NCBI GenBank assembly: GCA_045801465.1
Contig: JBJMSU010000145.1
Location: 1-10,866 of the forward strand
Source: DATFWC01 sp045801465
Lineage (GTDB): Bacteria > Pseudomonadota > Alphaproteobacteria > Rhizobiales > Xanthobacteraceae
Length of the DNA stretch: 10,866 bases
Reading direction: 5' to 3'
The notes under the pieces are model-generated. The model worked only from the letters and a program-made list of their open reading frames with translations. It had not been told where the DNA came from and made no database searches. Every line of letters begins with the position of its first letter. Position 1 is the first letter of the stretch. Made by a program: the position numbers and the translations under genes. This document shows positions 1 through 5,028 of this stretch, piece after piece.

Positions 1-195
1 AATTTGCCGCATGAGCAGGTTGGCAAAGGCGCCGCGCGCCTTGAACGACCCCGCATGTTGGGTGAGCTCGAGCTTGAAAGAGAGCGGGTTCGCCGGAAGT
101 CCGAAGTCGGCGCAGTCAACCTCGATGACCGGGGTGCGGCGAATATGCGGCCGGATGAGCTTCTCGGTTGCCGCGATGTCATTCGGGCCGATCAT
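1..195 (-). CDS. PLP-dependent threonine/serine dehydratase, N-terminal part (cut by window edge)
   Basis: The first 65 codons of a fold-type II pyridoxal-phosphate enzyme are present; the rest lies beyond the left edge. Visible landmarks are IRRTPVIE (about residues 18-25), a substrate/cofactor strand SFKLELTQ, and HAGSFKARGA at residues 47-56, where Lys52 is the residue that forms the Schiff base with PLP in this family. Family members deaminate threonine or serine to 2-oxo acids (IlvA/TdcB type), in the cytoplasm. The ATG at 195 is the only good start: the frame stays open to a stop at 262-264 but has no other ATG, GTG or TTG. No strong ribosome site is visible. The gene follows SBP-A on the same strand after about 160 bp with hairpins. 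Other members of the fold (serine racemase, hydroxyaspartate dehydratase) cannot be excluded without the C-terminus. Confidence 0.85.
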   Translation of the reverse strand, partial: MIGPNDIAATEKLIRPHIRRTPVIEVDCADFGLPANPLSFKLELTQHAGSFKARGAFANLLMRQI

Positions 196-255
196 GTCGT
201 CGGCTGCTGTAGGATCGGCAAAGGCGCGCGATCTCGGCGTTGCATGGTGGGCGAG

Positions 256-292
256 CGATCGTCACAACGATCGCGAGGGAAATTCGCGATCG
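256..292. repeat. Two overlapping, mutually exclusive hairpins built on CGATCG
   Basis: CGATCGT (256-262) pairs with ACGATCG (267-273) over a 4-nt loop. CGATCGCGA (268-276) pairs with TCGCGATCG (284-292) over a 7-nt loop. The central segment is shared, so only one stem can form at a time. The structure lies between the SBP-A stop and the dehydratase start on the minus strand. There is no U-run, so it is not a typical intrinsic terminator. It could be a processing or attenuation element or simply a repeat. Confidence 0.6.
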
Positions 293-353
293 CGCCCTGC
301 CCACCAAGCAGCGCTGCAGCAGGCGAATTTGCCACCTACGGAACGGTGCTCGT

Positions 354-1106
354 TCAGCTCGCCGGCTCCAGGCCCTTGGCCTTGAACACGGGGGCGGCGT
401 CCGGCGAGGTCAGAAACTTGATCAGCGTCTTGGCGGCATCATGCTCCTTGGCGTTCGTCCCAGTGCCCGCTGAAAACACCGTGTAGAGCTGGATTTCCGC
501 CGGCAGCGGGCCGACGAGCTCGGCACCCGCATAGGGCAGGATTTCGCTGATTTGCGTCATGCCGATTTCGGCCTCGCCATTGGCGACCGCGTGCGCCGCC
601 GGATTGGTGCTCGGCAAGAGCCTGGTCTTGGATTTCACCTCGTCGGCGATCCCGAGGCGCTCGAGGAGGCCCTTGAGATAGATACCGGTTCCGCCCTGTT
701 CCACGTAGGCGATCGACTTCGCCTCGAGGAGCGTGCGCTTGAATGCCTCGGTCGTGCTGATGTCGGGCTTGGGCGCGCCTTTGCGCACCGCCATGCCGGA
801 ACTCGAGCGCACGAGATCGGTACGGCTGCCGGCGATCTTGCCTTGCTTGATGAGATCGTCGACCGCCGAAGCGGTCAGAATTGCGACGTCGACGGCCGCG
901 CCCTTTTCGATGTCGCCCTTCAGGCCGACCGCCGTGCCGAAGGTGAAGGCGAGCTTGTGCTCGGTCGCCTTTTCGAACCGCGGCGCCAGCTCTTCCAGCG
1001 CCGTCTTCACCGCGTTGGAGCTCAAGACCCTGATCTCGGCGCCCTGCGCTCCCGACGCGAGCGCGACGGCGAAGCCGATCGCGACGAACATTGAACCGGT
1101 CTTCAT
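354..1106 (-). CDS. ModA-like periplasmic substrate-binding protein (SBP-A)
   Basis: A 250-residue periplasmic binding protein of the ModA/SBP_bac_11-like superfamily. Residues 1-23 form a Sec signal peptide (Lys2, a hydrophobic run, then GAQGA before EIRVLSS). The mature part shows the two-lobe pattern, with GAPKPDIS at 110-117, AFKRTLLEAKSI at 121-132, ERLGIADE and GEAEIGMTQISEILP at 177-191. It ends GLEPAS. The ATG at 1106 is preceded by a strong GGGGGAGGAAG ribosome site. In E. coli ModA, serine-rich loops bind molybdate; here the matching positions read LSSNAV and FGTAVG, so molybdate is not assured. No ModB or ModC gene is in view. It is the second of two tandem paralogues (131 bp apart), and a third lies at the right end of the window. 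The product name is certain only at superfamily level. Confidence 0.9.
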   Translation of the reverse strand: MKTGSMFVAIGFAVALASGAQGAEIRVLSSNAVKTALEELAPRFEKATEHKLAFTFGTAVGLKGDIEKGAAVDVAILTASAVDDLIKQGKIAGSRTDLVRSSSGMAVRKGAPKPDISTTEAFKRTLLEAKSIAYVEQGGTGIYLKGLLERLGIADEVKSKTRLLPSTNPAAHAVANGEAEIGMTQISEILPYAGAELVGPLPAEIQLYTVFSAGTGTNAKEHDAAKTLIKFLTSPDAAPVFKAKGLEPAS

Positions 1107-1219
1107 GATGCTTCCTCCCCCGCTACACATCCGGCGCCGGTTCCCGGTTCGCACCGAGAGCCGTGCGCGGCCATTATGATCGGCGTCGAGCTTACCACCG
1201 CACGCGGCGTTGTTTCCGG

Positions 1220-1247
1220 AAAAATCGGTGCCCCGGCTTACGCCGGC
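1220..1247 (-). terminator. Weak terminator-like hairpin at the end of SBP-B
   Basis: Read on the minus strand, CCGGC-GTAA-GCCGG places the SBP-B stop codon TAA in its loop and is followed nine bases later by five T residues. The stem is only 5 bp and the T-run is distant. It may reduce read-through between SBP-B and SBP-A, but it is a poor terminator on paper. Confidence 0.22.
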
Positions 1248-1936
1248 TCCATGCCGGTTGCGGCGATCACCTGCGCTCCTTGCGGCGTTCTTAAGAAAGC
1301 GATCAGCTCCTTGGCGGCGGCAGGTTCCGGCGCATTGGTGCCGATCGCGGCTTTGAACACGGTGGTGGCCTGCACGCCGGGAGGCAGCGGGCCGACCAGC
1401 TCGGCGCCTTTGACGGGAAGGATCTCGCTGATCTGCTGAATGGCGAGCTCGGCCTCGCCGCGCGCCACGAACTCGGCATTGTAGCTCCCGGAATTGAGCC
1501 GCGTTTTCGCCATCACCGCGTCGGCGATCCCCAATTGCTTGATCACCTTGGCGAAATGGATGCCGCTGGCGCCGCCAGCCGCCGGATCGCCGGCGACGAT
1601 CGATTTGGCGGCAAGGAGCGTGCGCCGGAATGCCTCGACGCTGGCGATATCGGGCTTGGGCGCGCCGGCGCGCACCGCGACGCCTAAGCCCGAGCGGGCG
1701 AGTTCGGTGGCCTCGGCAAGCTTCCCTTGGCTCACCAGAGCATCGATGAGCGGCGCCGCCAGCACGGCCACGTCCACCGCCTCGCCGCTCTCGATGCGAA
1801 CCTTGATCGCGGCGGGAGGGCCGAACACCGGCACGAGCTTGCGGCCACTCGCGCGCGTAAAAGCGTCGGCAAGTTGCGTGATGACGGCTTTCAAGCCGCC
1901 CGAGCTCATGACCTTGACGCCGGTTGCCGCCACCAT
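1238..1936 (-). CDS. ModA-like substrate-binding protein without signal peptide (SBP-B)
   Basis: A 232-residue paralogue of SBP-A. It shares GAPKPDIA, EAFRRTLLAAKSI, QLGIADAV, GEAELAIQQISEILP and ELVGPLPPGVQ, and ends GMEPA. The protein begins MVAATGVKVMSSGG, so the ATG at 1936 falls at the start of the mature domain: as written the protein would stay in the cytoplasm. That ATG has a GGGAG site 5 nt upstream and is the only start after the in-frame TGA at 1976-1978. Another frame just upstream could encode a short signal-like peptide from a GTG at 1979 that overlaps the glycosyltransferase stop as GTGA. The signal may therefore have been lost by small deletions, or the assembly may be wrong there. 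No transporter partner is seen. The family call is firm, the ligand unknown. Confidence 0.85.
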   Translation of the reverse strand: MVAATGVKVMSSGGLKAVITQLADAFTRASGRKLVPVFGPPAAIKVRIESGEAVDVAVLAAPLIDALVSQGKLAEATELARSGLGVAVRAGAPKPDIASVEAFRRTLLAAKSIVAGDPAAGGASGIHFAKVIKQLGIADAVMAKTRLNSGSYNAEFVARGEAELAIQQISEILPVKGAELVGPLPPGVQATTVFKAAIGTNAPEPAAAKELIAFLRTPQGAQVIAATGMEPA

Positions 1937-1975
1937 CGCGCTCCCTGCAGGACGACGAACATAAGGCCGCCGCCG

Positions 1976-2548
1976 TCACTCCACCACCGCCCCGCTACGC
2001 AGCATCACGATGCGGCGGCGCCCGAGGCGGCGCAGCAGGTCGGATTCAGGCTGCGGGTGGTCGCGATGGCCGCCGATGACCTCGTAGAGATGTTTCGCGA
2101 TCAGCAGCCCCTGCTGCGGCCGGGCGCGGGCGCCGAGAGCCGTGCGCAATAGTGACAGCGCCTCGAACAGGACCGGGCGATCCGCCGCGGCCCCGCTCAC
2201 CGGCCGGAATACCGCCGCCCGCGAGGCTGCTCGGCTCTCGTCGGCGGCGATGAACCCCATCGCATCGTCGATCCAGGTGGCATCGAGCCGGGTGCCCGGT
2301 CGCAGAAACAGGAGCCATGCGGCGCGCGCGCTCGCCGCCGCCGCCTTGAGGCGTGCGCCGAGCGGGGCGTGCGACACCAGCACATGGCAGCCGGCGAGGT
2401 CCGCCACCTCGGCGGTCGCATCGCGCGAGCCGGCGTCCGCCACGATGACTTCGCGCACCGCGCCCGCCGCCGCCCCCGGCACCAGGACGGCGAGGGTGCG
2501 CACCAATGCGCGCTCTGATTCGTGGGTGGGGATGATGACGCTCAGCAT
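1976..2548 (-). CDS. Small family 2-type glycosyltransferase (GT-A fold)
   Basis: A 190-residue protein starting MLSVIIPTHES, the classic N-terminal strand of GT2 enzymes, followed by REVIVADAGSRDAT (32-45), which matches the nucleotide-binding VDxGSxDxT motif. The region that normally carries the metal-binding DxD reads LFLRPGTRLDATW (80-92) and lacks it. QQGLLI and ESDLLRRLGR follow near the C-terminus, like the acceptor and catalytic parts of short GT2 proteins. No membrane segments are seen, so it is probably cytoplasmic. The missing DxD makes the sugar donor and even activity uncertain. It is the first gene of the leftward block; its stop is 39 bp from SBP-B. No Shine-Dalgarno sequence precedes the ATG, and an inverted repeat overlaps it. 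Confidence 0.8.
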   Translation of the reverse strand: MLSVIIPTHESERALVRTLAVLVPGAAAGAVREVIVADAGSRDATAEVADLAGCHVLVSHAPLGARLKAAAASARAAWLLFLRPGTRLDATWIDDAMGFIAADESRAASRAAVFRPVSGAAADRPVLFEALSLLRTALGARARPQQGLLIAKHLYEVIGGHRDHPQPESDLLRRLGRRRIVMLRSGAVVE

Positions 2549-2580
2549 GGAACGAACAATCGACGTGACGTTTGTTCCAT
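2547..2580. promoter_or_regulatory. Inverted repeat overlapping the glycosyltransferase start
   Basis: ATGGAACGAA (2547-2556) and TTTGTTCCAT (2571-2580) form a 10-bp inverted repeat with one mismatch and a 14-bp spacer. One arm covers the first bases of the minus-strand glycosyltransferase start codon. It could be an operator or an RNA hairpin that hides the start. It does not match the LexA spacing. Function is inferred from position only. Confidence 0.4.
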
Positions 2581-2641
2581 ATCATGTGGCTGTCATGGGA
2601 ATCGTGACTAGATAAAGGGCAGCGACCTCGGATCGATTAAC

Positions 2642-2656
2642 GTTCTTGTTTTGTTC
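2642..2656 (+). promoter_or_regulatory. LexA (SOS) box upstream of the radical SAM gene
   Basis: GTTC-TTGTTTT-GTTC is an exact fit to the direct-repeat operator GTTC-N7-GTTC (GAAC-N7-GAAC on the other strand) known for LexA in alphaproteobacteria. It ends 24 bp before the ATG at 2681, a normal place for a repressor site over a promoter. Other genes with this box in related bacteria include recA and lexA. SOS control of this gene is inferred from the match. Confidence 0.75.
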
Positions 2657-2680
2657 CGAAATTGTCGCTAAGGTTCGGCC

Positions 2681-3829
2681 ATGGCTCGCTCATCTGCAGC
2701 CCTCAAGCGTCCGCCGGTGCCGGTGCCCTCCGCGACACCGGCGGGCGACCTTGTCGGCCCCATGGTCGACCGCGAGCGGCGGCGAGGGCGCGGCGCCCAG
2801 TCGAACGCGTCCGGGCGTTATGAGCCGGTCGCCAAGGTTGCGTTCGATGACGGGTGGAGAACGCTCGAGGACCTGCCGCCCTTCAAGACCACGGTGACGG
2901 AGGAGCGGGCGCGCAAGATCATCACCCGCAACGAATCGCCCGACATCTCCTTCGACCGCTCGATCAACCCTTACCGCGGCTGCGAACACGGCTGCGTCTA
3001 TTGCTTCGCGCGCCCGACCCACGCGTATATGGGACTGTCGCCCGGCCTCGATTTCGAATCGAAGCTGTTCGTCAAGCCGGATGCGCCGGAATTGTTGGAG
3101 CGCGAGCTCTCCGCGCCGGGCTACCAGCCGCGGGTCATGGCGATCGGCACCAACACCGACCCCTATCAGCCGATCGAACGCCGCTACGAGGTGATGCGGC
3201 GCATCCTCGAAGTGCTGGATCGCGCCAATCATCCGGTCGGGATCGTCACCAAGTCGACGCTGGTGCAGCGCGATGTCGACATCCTGTCGCGCATGGCGCG
3301 CCGCAACCTCGTCAAGGTGGCGCTGTCGGTGACCACGCTGGACGCCCGCATCGCGCGCGTCATGGAGCCGCGCGCCGCCACGCCGCTGCGGCGGCTGGAA
3401 ACGCTGCGACGGCTGTCGGACGCCGGCGTGCCGACATCGGTGATGATCGCACCGGTGATCCCGGCCCTCAACGACGCCGAGATCGAGCGCATCCTCGACG
3501 CCGCTTCGGTCGCCGGCGTCAAGGAGGCCGGCTACGTGCTGCTGCGGCTGCCGCTCGAAGTGCGCGATCTCTTCCGCGAATGGCTGATGGCGAATTTTCC
3601 CGACCGCTATCGGCACGTGTTCGCCCTCATCCGCGAGATGCGCGGCGGCAAAGACTACGACTCGACCTGGGGCCGGCGGATGAAGGGCTCGGGGCCGCAT
3701 GCCTGGATGATCGGCCGCCGCTTCGAGACCGCGTGCGAGCGCCTCGGCCTCAACCAGGCGAAAACCAAGCTGACCAGCGAGCATTTCGTCGCGCCGCGGC
3801 CGCAGGCCGAGCAGCTGAACCTGTTCTGA
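2681..3829 (+). CDS. PA0069-family radical SAM protein (SplB-like)
   Basis: A 382-residue radical SAM enzyme. The cluster motif CEHGCVYC (Cys101, Cys105, Cys108; CX3CX2C) binds the [4Fe-4S] cluster that cleaves S-adenosylmethionine. Around it are INPYRGCEHG, GTNTDPYQPIE (156-166), IVTKSTLVQRD (188-198), VMIAPVIPALND and YVLLRLPLEVRDLF, wording typical of the PA0069 group related to spore photoproduct lyase. The first 60 residues are basic and low in order, which may suit nucleic acid contact. The last five residues, QLNLF (378-382), match the beta-clamp binding pattern QLxLF. The ATG at 2681 has AAGG 7 nt upstream. A LexA box precedes it and rnhB lies downstream, which fits a DNA-repair role, although the reaction of this family is not established. 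The stop is 6 bp from the stop of the opposing RidA-like gene. Confidence 0.93.
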   Translation: MARSSAALKRPPVPVPSATPAGDLVGPMVDRERRRGRGAQSNASGRYEPVAKVAFDDGWRTLEDLPPFKTTVTEERARKIITRNESPDISFDRSINPYRGCEHGCVYCFARPTHAYMGLSPGLDFESKLFVKPDAPELLERELSAPGYQPRVMAIGTNTDPYQPIERRYEVMRRILEVLDRANHPVGIVTKSTLVQRDVDILSRMARRNLVKVALSVTTLDARIARVMEPRAATPLRRLETLRRLSDAGVPTSVMIAPVIPALNDAEIERILDAASVAGVKEAGYVLLRLPLEVRDLFREWLMANFPDRYRHVFALIREMRGGKDYDSTWGRRMKGSGPHAWMIGRRFETACERLGLNQAKTKLTSEHFVAPRPQAEQLNLF

Positions 3830-3835
3830 GCCAGC

Positions 3836-4171
3836 TCACAGCACCGCGACACAATCGATCTCGATATCGAACGGCCCCGGCCACGACGGAACGCGGATGA
3901 AGATTCGCGCCGGCGACTCCACCGGAAAATAACGCGCGTAGATCTCGTTGAAGATCCCGAAGTGGGACTCTTCGGCCGTGCAATAGACGTTGCATTTGAC
4001 CACGCGCTCGAGCGACGCGCCGGCGGCTTCCACGCACCGCTTCATCTGCTCGAGCACGATCTCGGCCTGGCGTGCGAAGGGCAGGGGCTTGCGATCGTCG
4101 TCCACAGCATTCCACCGGCCCACGAACTTTCCATTGCGTCGCCGGAATCGGGCGGGCAACAATGGCCTCAT
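3836..4171 (-). CDS. RidA-family protein, N-terminally truncated (possible pseudogene)
   Basis: From residue 31 of the 111-residue reading the match to RidA (YjgF/UK114) proteins is good: FARQAEIVLEQMKRCVEAAG, VVKCNVYCT, FNEIYARYFP, SPARIFIRV and GPFDIEIDCVAVL at the end. RidA proteins hydrolyse reactive enamine/imine intermediates made by PLP enzymes. The N-terminal half of the fold, with its SxAV and vSG(Q) strands, is absent. Instead the frame reads an arginine-rich, unrelated stretch that is the opposite strand of the rnhB start region. The homology seems to begin at about 4080, so about 40 residues were lost. The ATG at 4171 overlaps the rnhB ATG head to head. The frame has no stop, so it may be expressed, but a working trimer is unlikely. 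The true start is uncertain. Confidence 0.65.
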   Translation of the reverse strand: MRPLLPARFRRRNGKFVGRWNAVDDDRKPLPFARQAEIVLEQMKRCVEAAGASLERVVKCNVYCTAEESHFGIFNEIYARYFPVESPARIFIRVPSWPGPFDIEIDCVAVL

Positions 4172-4874
4172 GAGTCGCTCGACCGCCGCTGCCGCCCGCT
4201 TGCCGCTCGATGAGCCGGTTCTCCGGCCGTCGTTCCGGCGTGAGCGTGCGGCGATCAAGCGCGGCCTGATGCCGGTCGCCGGCTGCGACGAGGCGGGCCG
4301 CGGACCGTTGGCGGGTCCGGTCGTCGCCGCCGCCGTGATCCTCGACCCGAACCGCATTCCCAGGGGCCTCGACGATTCGAAGAAGCTCCTGCCGGAGCAG
4401 CGGGAAAAGCTCTACGGCAAGATCTGCGCCGTCGCCGAAGTAGCGATCGCGTTCGGCTCGACCGCGCGCATCGACCGCGACAATATTCGCCAGGCGTCGC
4501 TGTGGGCGCTGGCGCGCGCGGTGGCGGCGCTCCCCACCAAACCGCAACTCGTCTTCGTTGACGGCTGCGACCGGATTCCGGTCGCCTGCGAATGCCAGGC
4601 CGTCATCGACGGCGATGCGCTGGTGCTCTCGGTCGCGGCCGCCTCCATCGTCGCCAAGGTGACGCGCGACCGGCTGATGCGGCAGCTCGGTCTCGCCCAT
4701 CCCGGCTACGGCTTCGAGCGTCATATGGGCTACAGCGTGCCTGAGCATTTCGCCGCGCTCGAGCGGCTCGGCCCGACCATCCATCACCGCCGCTCGTTTG
4801 CTCCGGTGGCGGCCTGTTTCGGCGAGGTCGGCGTGGATCCGACAGCGGACCCGGCAATCCCGCTGCCGCTGTAG
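4170..4874 (+). CDS. rnhB: Ribonuclease HII
   Basis: A 234-residue RNase HII, which cuts RNA in RNA/DNA hybrids and starts removal of single ribonucleotides misincorporated in DNA. The signature CDEAGRGPLAGP (39-50) gives catalytic Asp40 and Glu41. LVFVDGCD supplies Asp131 and VIDGDALV supplies Asp149, matching Asp16, Glu17, Asp108 and Asp126 of the E. coli enzyme. Further family marks are LDDSKKL, AAASIVAKVTRDRLM, YGFERHMGY and HHRRSFAPV. The N-terminal 35 residues, with SFRRERAAIKRG, resemble the extension in Bradyrhizobium-type enzymes and favour the ATG at 4170. That start has only a weak ribosome site and overlaps the opposing RidA-like start. It lies downstream of the radical SAM gene on the same strand. 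Palindromic repeats follow the stop. Confidence 0.96.
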   Translation: MSRSTAAAARLPLDEPVLRPSFRRERAAIKRGLMPVAGCDEAGRGPLAGPVVAAAVILDPNRIPRGLDDSKKLLPEQREKLYGKICAVAEVAIAFGSTARIDRDNIRQASLWALARAVAALPTKPQLVFVDGCDRIPVACECQAVIDGDALVLSVAAASIVAKVTRDRLMRQLGLAHPGYGFERHMGYSVPEHFAALERLGPTIHHRRSFAPVAACFGEVGVDPTADPAIPLPL

Positions 4875-4904
4875 TTGCGAATCCGATGAAATTGGCCATT
4901 CTCC

Positions 4905-4999
4905 TCGTCATGGCCGGGCTTGACCCGGCCATCTCGCTTGCAGACGCAGCACTGTTGCCCACCTAAGCGGGATCACCGGGACAAGCCCGGTGATGACGA
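4905..4999. repeat. Pair of inverted palindromic repeats (REP/BIME-like)
   Basis: Two small palindromes face each other. ATGGCCGGG-CTTGA-CCCGGCCAT occupies 4910-4932 and ATCACCGGG-ACAAG-CCCGGTGAT occupies 4972-4994. The second, reverse complemented, has the same plan as the first (CGTCAT, stem, GGGCTTG loop, stem). The outer ends TCGTCAT (4905-4911) and ATGACGA (4993-4999) are exact inverted repeats, giving a 95-bp unit. Palindromes around GGGCTTGTCCC are abundant between genes in Bradyrhizobium relatives. Either stem could stabilise or end the rnhB transcript. Confidence 0.75.
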
Positions 5000-5028
5000 A
5001 CGCGTTGTCATTTCAACCTTCAGCCTCG

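Noticed and set aside
354..1979. One 541-codon minus-strand frame covering SBP-A and the region of SBP-B, as a fused protein.
   Set aside because: Only the SBP-A part reads like protein. The upstream part is the wrong frame of SBP-B (arginine-rich, no family match), and SBP-A has its own signal peptide and strong ribosome site at 1106.
2690..3784. Long minus-strand open frame opposite the radical SAM gene.
   Set aside because: His/Arg/Asp-rich translation without domain features, typical of antisense frames in GC-rich genes.
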